A stretch of DNA of 33,389 nucleotides from an uncultured Rhodospirillales bacterium (GTDB lineage Bacteria > Pseudomonadota > Alphaproteobacteria > Kiloniellales > Kiloniellaceae): the NCBI GenBank assembly GCA_913060675.1, contig CAJXUS010000047.1, positions 1-33,389 of the forward strand, in the 5' to 3' direction. The notes beneath the pieces are model-generated. The model made no database searches, was not told the DNA's origin, and saw only the letters and a list, made by a program, of their open reading frames with translations. The translations under genes and the position numbers were made by a program. Shown piece by piece: positions 16,271 to 24,480 of the stretch (position 1 is its first letter; each line of letters begins with the position of its first letter).

Positions 16271-17308
16271 TTATTGTGTGGTTTCATAGCCTTTTTGCTG
16301 ATTTCCAAAGAAGAACCGAGCAGGGTCACGTTCGATTTCTCCCGCGATCAACTGGAGATCCTTAACCAAGGTTCGGGTTTCAGAAAGCAGGCTCGAGAAC
16401 TCATAAAGACCTGTGGAAGTGAAATCCTGAAGCGGTTCTCTATTTTCACGGATCATTGCTTCTACCTGATCACTGGTCTTGGCAAAGCTGCGGGCCGTTT
16501 GTTGGAAATCTTCTACAAGAACTTTAATTCCCGGTGTGCTCTCGCTTACAAGTTTGTTCATTGATGTCGCTGCAGCATCAAGAGACCCAACAGCATGATC
16601 CGCTTTGGTCATTATGCCTTCACTTCCGCTTTGCAAATCTTCGGTCAATTCTTTCACGGATAGAGAAATAGCTTTCATATTATCTGCGGTAATGGCGGTG
16701 TCATCAATCAGGGTCGCTATTTGGTTTTCTTTTTCTGCAAGAGCTTTTGTTAGGGCTTCAATATTTCGAAGGGTCTGAGCGACGCTTGCTCGGTTTTGCT
16801 CGTTCAGAAGATCATTTCCGCGTGACACCAATACATTTGCATTGGATACAAGCTCCGGTGCGCCTTTTAAAAGCTCATCCAGAGCCGACGTTTTTGCTTT
16901 GATGACGGGATGGCCATAGGGACCCTTTTCAGTAAGGGGGGCAGAGGCCATATCTCCAATGGTAAGCTGAATAGACTTTACGCCGGTAATTCCCTCGAGC
17001 TGGAGAGTGGCTGTGGTATCTACTTTTATTGGCGTGTCTTCACCAACCTCAAGTAAAATGACGACTTCCTCAGAAGGTTTGTCGGGGGAAAGCTCTACAT
17101 CAATGACTTCACCTACGTTTACGCCGTTATAGCGAACGGCACTTCCAGACTTGAGGCCTGTTACATCACCGCGATAAATTATGTTGTAATGGGAGAACTC
17201 ACGATCCGCTTGATATTTGGCCAACCAGATAACAAAAATCATTGCTCCTAAAGCAAAAGCAATGACAAAGGCCCCTACGATCAAGTGGTTGGCTCGGGTT
17301 TCCATCAT
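16271..17308 (-). CDS. mlaD: MCE-family lipid-binding protein MlaD
   Basis: The 345-residue protein has one N-terminal transmembrane helix (about 9-29), one MCE domain (about 38-117, with YRGDVTGLKSGSAVRYNGV) and a long, probably coiled-coil C-terminal region (about 150-330). It forms the periplasmic ring that hands lipid to or from the MlaFE transporter at the inner membrane. AAGGA lies just before ATG 17308, with a second in-frame ATG next to it. Compared with E. coli MlaD (183 residues) the helical tail is much longer, as in PqiB/LetB-like or actinobacterial forms, and could bridge further across the periplasm. It is the third gene of the mlaE-mlaF-mlaD-lipoprotein run. Confidence 0.9.
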   Translation of the reverse strand: MMETRANHLIVGAFVIAFALGAMIFVIWLAKYQADREFSHYNIIYRGDVTGLKSGSAVRYNGVNVGEVIDVELSPDKPSEEVVILLEVGEDTPIKVDTTATLQLEGITGVKSIQLTIGDMASAPLTEKGPYGHPVIKAKTSALDELLKGAPELVSNANVLVSRGNDLLNEQNRASVAQTLRNIEALTKALAEKENQIATLIDDTAITADNMKAISLSVKELTEDLQSGSEGIMTKADHAVGSLDAAATSMNKLVSESTPGIKVLVEDFQQTARSFAKTSDQVEAMIRENREPLQDFTSTGLYEFSSLLSETRTLVKDLQLIAGEIERDPARFFFGNQQKGYETTQ

Positions 17309-17369
17309 GTTTCCTTATTAGGCGAAGTGGTCATAGTATACGCTAAATTTTTAAAAATAGTTGAAAAGG

Positions 17370-18152
17370 TTATTTGTGGGACCGGGTGGCAGCGCGGCCC
17401 CTCGGTCCGCCAAAATATTCTTTGATCCAGGGATCAGGCTCTTTCGTCAGGTTGTTAATGGTATCAACTTTTATTTTTTTATCTAATAAAACGCCAATTC
17501 GATTACATATGGCGTGTAGTGAATCTAGATCATGAGTGATCATAACAACGGTTAATCCCAGACTTTCTTGAAGACTTGCTATTAACTGGTCGAACTGGGA
17601 TGCCCCAATGGGATCAAGTCCTGCAGTGGGCTCATCCAAAAATAAAATATCAGGATCAAGGGCGAGGGCACGGGCGATGCCGGCGCGTTTTCTCATACCC
17701 CCAGATAATTCTGAAGGATATTTATCGCCAGCATCGAAAGGCAGTCCTGCGAGAGAAATTTTCAAGGCCGCTATTTCTCGGACCAGAGTTGATGGAAGCT
17801 TGGTGTGTTCCTTGATAACGGCTTCTATGTTCTGTGACACTGTGAGGGAAGAAAAAAGAGCACCATCCTGGAAAAGCACTCCCATACGCTGGCGCAGTTG
17901 GGTAAGCTCTTTAAAGCTGACATCGTCGACGTTCTTATCCAGAATGACTATTTCACCGGCAGCTTTTTCATTTAAGCCTACAATTGTGCGCATCAGAACC
18001 GATTTACCTGTTCCTGATCCACCGACAATTCCAATGACCTCACCTTTTCGAATGTCCAAGTTTAGCTCGTTGTGAAGGACGTGGTCGCCAAATTGATTTC
18101 TAATGTTTTTTAGGGAGATAACAATTTCTTTGGTTTTCAGTTCTTTTGGCAT
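17370..18152 (-). CDS. mlaF: ABC transporter ATP-binding protein MlaF
   Basis: The 260-residue ATPase has Walker A GGSGTGKS (44-51), the signature LSGGM (149-153) and Walker B ILFLDEP with catalytic Glu174, all intact. DGALFSSLTV after the Q-loop is typical for the MlaF/Ttg2A group. It drives the MCE lipid transporter from the cytoplasmic face. The start codon follows the mlaE stop by 2 nt, so the two are translationally coupled. The permease carries the STAS domain that normally is the separate MlaB regulator of MlaF. Confidence 0.93.
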   Translation of the reverse strand: MPKELKTKEIVISLKNIRNQFGDHVLHNELNLDIRKGEVIGIVGGSGTGKSVLMRTIVGLNEKAAGEIVILDKNVDDVSFKELTQLRQRMGVLFQDGALFSSLTVSQNIEAVIKEHTKLPSTLVREIAALKISLAGLPFDAGDKYPSELSGGMRKRAGIARALALDPDILFLDEPTAGLDPIGASQFDQLIASLQESLGLTVVMITHDLDSLHAICNRIGVLLDKKIKVDTINNLTKEPDPWIKEYFGGPRGRAATRSHK

Positions 18153-18154
18153 GG

Positions 18155-19321
18155 CTAAATATCCAAAACTGAAAAGAGGATTGAGAATAAAGCATCTAGC
18201 ACAATGACAAAGAATATGGCTTCAACGACAGATCGGGTGGTTTGGCGGCCGACAGATTCTGCCGATCTGCTCACCTGAAGACCTTCGTGGCAACCGATGA
18301 GGGCTATGATGAAGGCAAAAATGGGAGCCTTAAACATGCCGACAAAGAAGTCTCCTAGGGATGCCGCATCCTGTAAATGTCTGATGTACTGAAATAGAGA
18401 GAGATCTAAAGTGACCATTGTCATGGCTGCGCCGCCAATTAGCCCCATGATATCGGCATAAAAAGTGAGAAGGGGCAGGACTATTACCAATCCGAAAATT
18501 CTCGGAAGAACCAGTACATCAATGGGATCTAGGCCAATTGTCCGCATGGCGTCGATTTCTTCATTAACCTTCATGGTTCCTATTTGGGCGGTAAACGCAC
18601 TGCCCGAGCGACCAGCAACAATGATGGCGGTTAAAAGAATACCCATTTCACGCAGAACACCGACAGCCACCAGATTGATAGTGAAAATCTGTGCGCCAAA
18701 ACGCTCTAGCTGCCCGGCGCCTTGAAAGGCCAAAACGACCCCGATTAAAAATGAGATCAAACCAACAATTGGTAACGCGTGAATACCGATTTGTTCCATT
18801 TGAGAGATCAGTGAAGTAAGACGAATTCGACGCGGATTTAATATCTGTCTAAAAGAGGCAATTAGAACGAGGCCAAGAAAGCTGATAAGCTCTCCAAATT
18901 TATAGGTTATTTCAAAGAAACTTTTACCCGTATCAGCTAACAATTCTGCAAGCCCTCTGATTTCCTTAGCTGGAGGGCAGTCTTTTATTCTGTGTTTATC
19001 TACAGTTACAATAATCTGAGTTACATGGTCGGGAGCGTGTTCTAGGGAAGTTTTTCCCCCTGCGCGTTCTATCGCAGTTTGCTTTTGTAATAATACCAAC
19101 GCGCCTGCGGTATCCATAGTTTCAATTTTTGAAAGATCAAAAACAAAGATTTCGTCTCTTCGGCCCTGAATTGCTTCAAGGGGTTTGAGTGCGCTGACAA
19201 GTTCCTGGGTTAGCCAAGAGCCTGACAACTGACACAAAGTTGCGTTTTTGTTTTGTGAGACTTTGATTTCAGGAGAGGTCAAGCTTTTGAAAACCGCATC
19301 GTTGTTGATAAATCGGTGCAA
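18155..19321 (-). CDS. mlaE: MlaE-family permease with fused N-terminal STAS domain
   Basis: The product has 388 residues. About 1-110 form a STAS domain (FDLSKIETMDTAGALVLLQK, with Thr at the position phosphorylated in anti-sigma antagonists). About 125-388 form an MlaE permease (ALPIVGLISFLIGVVLAFQ, then REMGILLTAIIVAGRSGSAF, a conserved core). The fusion replaces a stand-alone MlaB. The start used is TTG 19319-19321; no Shine-Dalgarno is convincing and no ATG occurs before residue 69, so the exact N-terminus is uncertain. It follows the CYTH gene by 46 bp on the same strand and is coupled to mlaF. Direction of lipid movement is not deducible. Confidence 0.9.
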   Translation of the reverse strand: MHRFINNDAVFKSLTSPEIKVSQNKNATLCQLSGSWLTQELVSALKPLEAIQGRRDEIFVFDLSKIETMDTAGALVLLQKQTAIERAGGKTSLEHAPDHVTQIIVTVDKHRIKDCPPAKEIRGLAELLADTGKSFFEITYKFGELISFLGLVLIASFRQILNPRRIRLTSLISQMEQIGIHALPIVGLISFLIGVVLAFQGAGQLERFGAQIFTINLVAVGVLREMGILLTAIIVAGRSGSAFTAQIGTMKVNEEIDAMRTIGLDPIDVLVLPRIFGLVIVLPLLTFYADIMGLIGGAAMTMVTLDLSLFQYIRHLQDAASLGDFFVGMFKAPIFAFIIALIGCHEGLQVSRSAESVGRQTTRSVVEAIFFVIVLDALFSILFSVLDI

Positions 19322-19367
19322 GGTATTTTAAGCGTAAACTCCTAGAAAAGGCTAGATTTAAAGTAGC

Positions 19368-19937
19368 TTACGATGCTTTAGCTCTCTGGGATAAGTTTTT
19401 AACAGCCTCTTCGCCTTCAAGAAAAGCCGTTGTTACTCGTAAAGCATAATCAACATTAGAAAGACGTTTGTTGGATAGCGTCTTGTCGTGGCGACCAGTT
19501 CCGCCAAGGACATAGTCTTTAATGAGAGCTGGAGGCTCTGGAACATTGCGTTCATGCTCTAGGAGCTCGACTTCGGCTATGACGAAATAGGTTTGGTCCT
19601 GATTTTTCAGGAAATCGACGTCCCAAGTCAGGTCATCAATGCAAAATTTGAAACGTATTTTCTGAACATCACGTTCTCTGACGGACCAAAGTTTATTGAA
19701 ATCTTCTTGGGAGATTTCGGTTTCAACTTCGATAACATCGTCTTCTACACGATGTTTATAGGTATAGATATAACGTAGAGCATTAGTTTGCAGATCATGC
19801 CACTCACGGATTCTAGATCCTTTGCGGATATAGCCCTGTTTGATACCAGCCCTGAAATGATCAGAGGCTAATAGTGCTTTTTCCAACTTTCCTTCTGGAT
19901 CGTGGAGGCAGAATTTATACTCGTTTTCTATTGGCAT
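19368..19937 (-). CDS. CYTH-domain protein (triphosphate tunnel metalloenzyme type)
   Basis: The 189-residue protein starts with the CYTH signature ExExK (Glu4, Glu6, Lys8). Alternating charged strands follow (RIREW, YKHRVEDDVIEVETEIS, VDFLKNQDQTYFVIAEVEL), as expected for the eight-stranded tunnel. Family members hydrolyse inorganic triphosphate or make cAMP. The length, without a CHAD domain, resembles the small triphosphatase/adenylate-cyclase-IV type. AGG at 6-nt spacing precedes ATG 19937. It is the first gene before the mla operon, only 46 bp from mlaE, and may be co-transcribed. A functional link with lipid transport is not obvious. Confidence 0.8.
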   Translation of the reverse strand: MPIENEYKFCLHDPEGKLEKALLASDHFRAGIKQGYIRKGSRIREWHDLQTNALRYIYTYKHRVEDDVIEVETEISQEDFNKLWSVRERDVQKIRFKFCIDDLTWDVDFLKNQDQTYFVIAEVELLEHERNVPEPPALIKDYVLGGTGRHDKTLSNKRLSNVDYALRVTTAFLEGEEAVKNLSQRAKAS

Positions 19938-20156
19938 ATCTTGCCTATTTCCTTAGGACTGACCACACTTTATTACCCTTTTCCAACTGGGCACGCTAGA
20001 GCAAGAGCGTACTGTAATAATAGTTTCATATTTCTCAATTGTTAAGAAATTAACGTATTTGACTGATTTTATCTGTTTTTACGTATTGCTACGGGTCTAT
20101 TTTGTAGTGAGTATGCCTTTTAATTCGTGCATTGGTTGAGTGTGGTTTGTTTGTTT

Positions 20157-20933
20157 ATGAGATTTTTGTTATTCGCGCTGGTCTTTATATTTCTGGTCCC
20201 CTTTGGGGCCACTGCTAAAAGTATCTCATTGAAAGCTGCGGTTCCTCTCGAAAAGCCTTGGGGCTTTTATGATGACGAAGGGGGGCTACGTGGCCTTGCC
20301 GTTACCTATTTTAAGGCATTGTCGATAGAGTTGGGGAAACCGATATCCATTCATGCCGTCCCTGCAAAAAGGTTGGTACATGGTGTCGAAATGGGACGAT
20401 ACGATCTATCGCTCATGTTTATTGATCAAGTGCGGGAAGGATCCGTTACCATCGTTGCCCCAACACTGCGGTTGGATAAAGTTCTGGTCGGGCTCCGGGG
20501 GGTGGAAATTAAAAATGGTAACTCAATTGAAGGCTTGCGATTGGCCTCAGTTCGGGGTGCCTCTAGTGGGAGTTGGATTGATAAAAGCGATAAGATAAAA
20601 AAGATATCTACAGCAAATTATTCTGAAGCTCTATGGCTTCTTAAACAAAGGCGTGTTGATGCGATCACGGGCTCATATCCCGTATTAAAAACTTTATTAC
20701 AAAAACACGAGATGACATGGGAGGCGTTGAATAAACCTTATCTCTTGAGTTGTCGTTTTGTGATGTTGATGTTTTCGAATTTCTCGGCTCATTATTCCCA
20801 ACTAGAGCCTGTTCGGATTGCCGCTTTACGGTTTAACAAGAGCACGCAATGGAGAGTTCTCTTAAATGACGTTTCAGAGATGGCGCCTTCCATGTTAGGT
20901 ACGCATATTCACGAAGAACTCTTAAGCCATTGA
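20157..20933 (+). CDS. Orphan periplasmic solute-binding protein (family 3-like)
   Basis: From ATG 20157 the protein has 258 residues; an upstream GTG at 20127 would add ten. The N-terminus MRFLLFALVFIFLVPFGATA is a good Sec signal with an A-T-A cleavage site. The mature part reads as a small bilobal binding protein (KPWGFYDDEGGLRGLAVTYF near the start, then GRYDLSLMF, GLRLASVRGASSGSW and RRVDAITGSYPVLKTLL), resembling amino-acid-type binding proteins and their sensor-like orphans. No permease or ATPase genes adjoin it, so it may act in sensing or with a distant transporter. A terminator follows at 20951-20980. Confidence 0.7.
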   Translation: MRFLLFALVFIFLVPFGATAKSISLKAAVPLEKPWGFYDDEGGLRGLAVTYFKALSIELGKPISIHAVPAKRLVHGVEMGRYDLSLMFIDQVREGSVTIVAPTLRLDKVLVGLRGVEIKNGNSIEGLRLASVRGASSGSWIDKSDKIKKISTANYSEALWLLKQRRVDAITGSYPVLKTLLQKHEMTWEALNKPYLLSCRFVMLMFSNFSAHYSQLEPVRIAALRFNKSTQWRVLLNDVSEMAPSMLGTHIHEELLSH

Positions 20934-20950
20934 GTGATTTTTTTGTCTCG

Positions 20951-20980
20951 CTATCGGTTAATCATTTTCCGATAGTTTTT
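20951..20980 (+). terminator. Rho-independent terminator after the orphan binding protein
   Basis: CTATCGG at 20951-20957 pairs perfectly with CCGATAG at 20969-20975 (11-nt loop), followed by five T at 20976-20980. Confidence 0.75.
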
Positions 20981-20987
20981 GCTCGGT

Positions 20988-20994
20988 GAGGAGG
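20988..20994 (+). promoter_or_regulatory. Strong Shine-Dalgarno without a matching gene start
   Basis: GAGGAGG at 20988-20994 is the best Shine-Dalgarno in this part of the window. The exporter gene starts 46 nt later at 21040. The only nearby frames are TTG 21001, which stops after three codons at 21010-21012, and GTG 20997, which runs 17 codons and ends at 21048-21050, overlapping the exporter start by 11 nt. It may serve a short leader peptide coupled to the exporter. Confidence 0.35.
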
Positions 20995-21039
20995 CTGTGA
21001 TTGTTTACTTAGCCTGTCCGCTTGAAAGACCATATTTGT

Positions 21040-21792
21040 ATGTTTCTTGATAATCCCTACAGTTTTTTTGTTGTTGCAGCGATCGCCGTTCTTATTACGG
21101 GAATCTCTAAAAGCGGATTTTCAGGAGGGATGGGAGCTCTAACTGTGCCTTTGATGGCGATGTTTATTTCACCCTTTAAGGCCGCGGCTATTATGCTGCC
21201 GATCCTGTGTTGCATGGATGTATTGAGTATCTTTGCTTACAGGAATAATTTTCATCGCCAGAACTTAGTGATTTTGGTGTTGGGAGCCCTGTCGGGAATA
21301 GGGCTTGGGGCTTTAACCTATAGTTATGTCAACGCCGATAATGTGAGAATTTTATTGGGACTGGTAACGTTGCTTTTTGGCCTTAGCTTTTTTGTTGGAA
21401 AACAGAAACAAGATACAGCGAATAAGGTCTCAACACCTGTTGGTGTTGGCTGTGGAATTATCGCTGGATTTACCAGCTTTATCGCCCATGCCGGCGGACC
21501 ACCGGTGAAGTTTTTTTTGCTGCGGCAAAATTTAGATAAGACGCTGTTTGTGGGAACGAATGTTGCCTTCTTCCTGATTGTTAATCAGGTCAAGATTATC
21601 CCTTATGCCTGGATGGGTCAGTTCTCAACGGAAAATTTGTTGTTATCTCTTGTTTTTGTGCCGATTGTTCCCCTTGGTATTTGGCTGGGGCTGCGCTTGC
21701 ACAAAGTTATTTCTCCAGAGCTCTTTTATCAAATCAGTTATTTTATGATGATCGTAGCTGGCGGAAAGTTACTGTATGATGGCATGGTCTAG
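21040..21792 (+). CDS. TSUP-family exporter (TauE/SafE-like)
   Basis: About 250 residues with seven to eight hydrophobic segments and the family's repeated motif, FSGGMGALTVPLM near the N-terminus and FIAHAGGPPVKFFLL in the second half. TSUP proteins move sulfite, sulfoacetate or similar organosulfur anions across the inner membrane. I chose ATG 21040 (MFLDNPYSFFV); an in-frame TTG at 21022 has no ribosome site. It is convergent with the dioxygenase gene, and the two share a strong terminator hairpin. Substrate and direction are not determined, and no sulfonate-degrading gene is evident nearby. Confidence 0.85.
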   Translation: MFLDNPYSFFVVAAIAVLITGISKSGFSGGMGALTVPLMAMFISPFKAAAIMLPILCCMDVLSIFAYRNNFHRQNLVILVLGALSGIGLGALTYSYVNADNVRILLGLVTLLFGLSFFVGKQKQDTANKVSTPVGVGCGIIAGFTSFIAHAGGPPVKFFLLRQNLDKTLFVGTNVAFFLIVNQVKIIPYAWMGQFSTENLLLSLVFVPIVPLGIWLGLRLHKVISPELFYQISYFMMIVAGGKLLYDGMV

Positions 21793-21830
21793 CACTCTGA
21801 AAGAGTGGAGCCCCCAGAGTGCTAGTTTTA
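21789..21830. terminator. Bidirectional terminator between convergent genes
   Basis: An 11-bp perfect stem pairs 21789-21799 with 21815-21825 (arm CTAGCACTCTG), overlapping the TAG stop of the exporter gene. It is followed by TTTTATTTATTT. It lies between the exporter (ends 21792) and the convergent dioxygenase gene (ends 21848). Confidence 0.75.
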
Positions 21831-21847
21831 TTTATTTCGATCAAATC

Positions 21848-23023
21848 TTATCGCTGTGATGGTGCTTTGCCATAGTGTCTATTGAGGACGCGTAATTTGC
21901 TCTCAAATTCACTACGATCTACATAACAACCACGAAGATGACGGCTTCCGCTGTGACTGCCAGACGCTTCAAAAGCGTTACGGCCGTGCATTACTCTTCG
22001 ATTATCAAAAATACAGAGATCGCCCGCTTTCATTTTAATCGATATGACAAAACGATCATCGTTGATGAGAACCATGAGCTCGCGGAAAGCGCGGTAATAG
22101 CGATCCATCATATCTTCGTCCATGTCGAAGGTACTGACGAGATGCGGACTGTAGCGAAGTTCAACCAAACGACCGTCTTCATCAACGTTGATGATCGGGT
22201 GTCTTGTTTGGATATCTGTTTCGCCATCATGATAACGCATGGGGACTGTAACAGTGCTCAAAATTTGGAACGAACCGGGGGACGTTGCCTTTAATTCTTC
22301 GATGATTTTGAAGCCGTCAGCGTAGGTTGATTCCCCGCCTTTGCTATCATTTATCAAACAGTGAAGGAACTGGTATCCCGGAGGGGTTTCCTGATTTATA
22401 AGGTCGATGTGAAGCGGTAGAGCTTCTGAGGTATAGGCATTGTTGATTGGGTTGGGTTTTGATTGAACATCAAAAACTTTACCAAAGTTGGTTTCCCGTA
22501 GAAAAGCGATCCGGTTGGCAACATCAATCACACCTTGGTCTGTGCAAGGTACATTTCGTACGTAAGATATGCCCCATTTTTTGACGGCACTCAGCCATTC
22601 GTAGAGAGCACTGTCCTCACGCATCAAGTCGTCGTACTGGACTTCGTATAGGCTTTCCATAATCTCGGTGCCCCATGGTGTAACAGGGCTTTCAGATGTG
22701 GCTTTGAAGTCTGGTGAATAAGCATTTTCATAAAGCCACTCCAGACGATAAACGCTTTTGTGTTCGAGTTCTGACCAAGAAATATAAAGAGAGCTCTCAT
22801 CAAATGAGCTTGAAAGAGCATGAATGTCTTCGCTCACGGTGGTCAGATTAAAGAGCCGTTCTTGCGTAGAGGGATGAAATCCGCTCGGGCAATTATCACG
22901 CAGCCACAGATAATGGAAAGTAGAAACCTTACCATCTGTCCAGGTCACTTTTATGGAACGCTCGTTTTGTTCCAATGATTGGACGCCAACCCCAAACTGT
23001 TGTTTCGCTGCGGGGGAATTCAT
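21848..23023 (-). CDS. Gamma-butyrobetaine hydroxylase-like 2-oxoglutarate dioxygenase
   Basis: This is an Fe(II)/2-oxoglutarate oxygenase of the BBOX/TMLH type (TauD/TfdA superfamily), 391 residues from ATG 23023, which has GGAGA 5 nt before it; upstream ATGs at 23053 and 23035 are also open. Numbering from 23053, the N-terminal BBOX-type domain carries LWLRDNC with Cys55. The catalytic fold has Fe ligands His215 and Asp217 (PLHIDL) and His356 (VMHGRNAF), and the 2-oxoglutarate Arg lies in RHLRGCYVD. In known gamma-butyrobetaine hydroxylases the N-terminal zinc site uses a C-x-C-x-x-C cluster. Here it reads CPSGFH, so zinc binding may be changed or lost. Likely substrates are gamma-butyrobetaine or a related trimethylammonium compound. 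It is divergent from the aminotransferase gene. Confidence 0.82.
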   Translation of the reverse strand: MNSPAAKQQFGVGVQSLEQNERSIKVTWTDGKVSTFHYLWLRDNCPSGFHPSTQERLFNLTTVSEDIHALSSSFDESSLYISWSELEHKSVYRLEWLYENAYSPDFKATSESPVTPWGTEIMESLYEVQYDDLMREDSALYEWLSAVKKWGISYVRNVPCTDQGVIDVANRIAFLRETNFGKVFDVQSKPNPINNAYTSEALPLHIDLINQETPPGYQFLHCLINDSKGGESTYADGFKIIEELKATSPGSFQILSTVTVPMRYHDGETDIQTRHPIINVDEDGRLVELRYSPHLVSTFDMDEDMMDRYYRAFRELMVLINDDRFVISIKMKAGDLCIFDNRRVMHGRNAFEASGSHSGSRHLRGCYVDRSEFESKLRVLNRHYGKAPSQR

Positions 23024-23286
23024 CTGCTTCTCCATATGTATTGCGTTCTCCATCCGCCATGTATGAGGGAATCACAGAGAACATTTTAAAGTCTTCTTCT
23101 GAGGTGAATTTGGGGGAGTTAACAAAATTACAAAAGTGATTTTATTTGGTGGATTGGTCAATTTTTCTCAGCCAAAAGAATAACTTCGTGAAATAATTTG
23201 CAGAAGAAATTTGGGTCTCTCGTTGCATCGAATCAACCCAGAGTGTTACGATGTAAGTGCATAAACAAGAGCGGGAGAACAACGCC

Positions 23287-24441
23287 ATGAAAGATGCTAA
23301 CTCTGTTCTGTCATCCTATAGCACGACAGTTTTTGAGGTTATGTCGCAATTAGCGATGGAGCATGATGCAATCAACCTTGGGCAAGGTTTTCCTGATGAA
23401 GATGGCCCCTTGGAACTTCGACAAATTGCTGCCGACGCTCTTATTGAAGGGCCAAATCAATATCCATCTATGATGGGGTTACCGGAATTACGTCAGGCGA
23501 TCGCAGACCACGATAAGCGATTTTATGGCATTCATCTCGACTGGAAAACAGAAGTGATGGTGACGTCCGGCGCCACGGAAGCTCTTTCTAATTGCCTGTT
23601 TGGATTGATTGAGCCTGGCGATGAGGTTGTTGTTTTAGAACCATTTTACGATTGTTATCTCCCTCTGATTAAAAGAGCCGGGGGTATTCCTGTCGTCGTA
23701 AGTATGTCGGCACCGGACTGGAAGTTACCTATTGAGGAGTTAAATGAAGCTCTTCATCACGAAACTAAACTAATACTCATTAATAGCCCGATGAATCCAA
23801 CAGGTAAGGCATTCCACTGGGAAGAGCTGGAAGCTTTAGCCGAACTTTGCCTTCGGTATGATGTCTATGCCGTGTGTGATGAAGTCTACGAACACCAGAT
23901 TTATGATGGGCGTAAACACTACCCTCTTATTAGCCTACCTGGGATGAGGGATCGCACGGTTCGGATTGGGTCTGCGGGTAAGAGTTTTGCCCTGACAGGT
24001 TGGAAAGTGGGCTACATTTGCGCGGCTCCTGAGATCCTTGCACCGATTAGCAAGGCACATCAATTCACTACTTTTACGACACCTCCAAACTTGCAGAAGG
24101 CTGTCGCGGTTGGACTGGGAAAAGATCAAAGTTATTTTGATGGTCTGACTAATGAGCTTCAGGAAAAGCGAGATTATTTGTCAAAAGGTCTTGCCGATAT
24201 TGGTTTTGACGTTCTGCGGAGCGATGGGACATTTTTTGTAACTGCGGATATTCGTTCGCTTTACAAGGGGCGTGACGAAGAGTTTTGTCATTACATTACG
24301 ACAGAAGCCAAAGTGGCAGCTGTGCCTGTTAGCGTTTTTTATGACACTGAAGGCCCAACTAACCTTGTCCGCTTTTGCTTTAGTAAACGTATGGATGTCC
24401 TTGAGGAGGCTTTGCGAAGGCTGAAAAAGGCATTCTCTTAG
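23287..24441 (+). CDS. PLP-dependent class I/II aminotransferase
   Basis: The 384-residue fold-type I aminotransferase starts at ATG 23287, with GGGAG at 23273-23277 (9-nt spacing). A GTG at 23257 would add ten residues and lacks a ribosome site. The PLP Lys is Lys232 in SAGKSFALTGWKVGY. NSPMNPTGKAF, CDEVYEHQIYDG and the substrate Arg region NLVRFCFSK are present. The pattern YPSMMGLPELRQAIA resembles kynurenine/methionine aminotransferases. It lies between a BBOX-like dioxygenase (divergent) and a MocR regulator (convergent) and probably serves the same amino-compound pathway. A 13-bp terminator hairpin follows. Confidence 0.88.
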   Translation: MKDANSVLSSYSTTVFEVMSQLAMEHDAINLGQGFPDEDGPLELRQIAADALIEGPNQYPSMMGLPELRQAIADHDKRFYGIHLDWKTEVMVTSGATEALSNCLFGLIEPGDEVVVLEPFYDCYLPLIKRAGGIPVVVSMSAPDWKLPIEELNEALHHETKLILINSPMNPTGKAFHWEELEALAELCLRYDVYAVCDEVYEHQIYDGRKHYPLISLPGMRDRTVRIGSAGKSFALTGWKVGYICAAPEILAPISKAHQFTTFTTPPNLQKAVAVGLGKDQSYFDGLTNELQEKRDYLSKGLADIGFDVLRSDGTFFVTADIRSLYKGRDEEFCHYITTEAKVAAVPVSVFYDTEGPTNLVRFCFSKRMDVLEEALRRLKKAFS

Positions 24442-24451
24442 GGGATGAGAC

Positions 24452-24480
24452 AAGAGATACTCTAAACTAGAGTATCTCTT
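24452..24480. terminator. Perfect 13-bp terminator hairpin between convergent genes
   Basis: Positions 24452-24464 pair without mismatch with 24468-24480 (arm AAGAGATACTCTA, 3-nt loop), followed by TCAAAATTTTT. The right arm includes the last codons of the minus-strand MocR gene, whose stop is at 24467-24469. The hairpin therefore serves the aminotransferase gene and probably both directions. Confidence 0.7.

Noticed and set aside
21040..23023. Taurine-utilisation locus (TauE-like exporter, TauD-superfamily enzyme, MocR as TauR)
   Set aside because: The dioxygenase is of the butyrobetaine-hydroxylase type, the importer is of the polyamine type, and no sulfoacetaldehyde enzyme is present.
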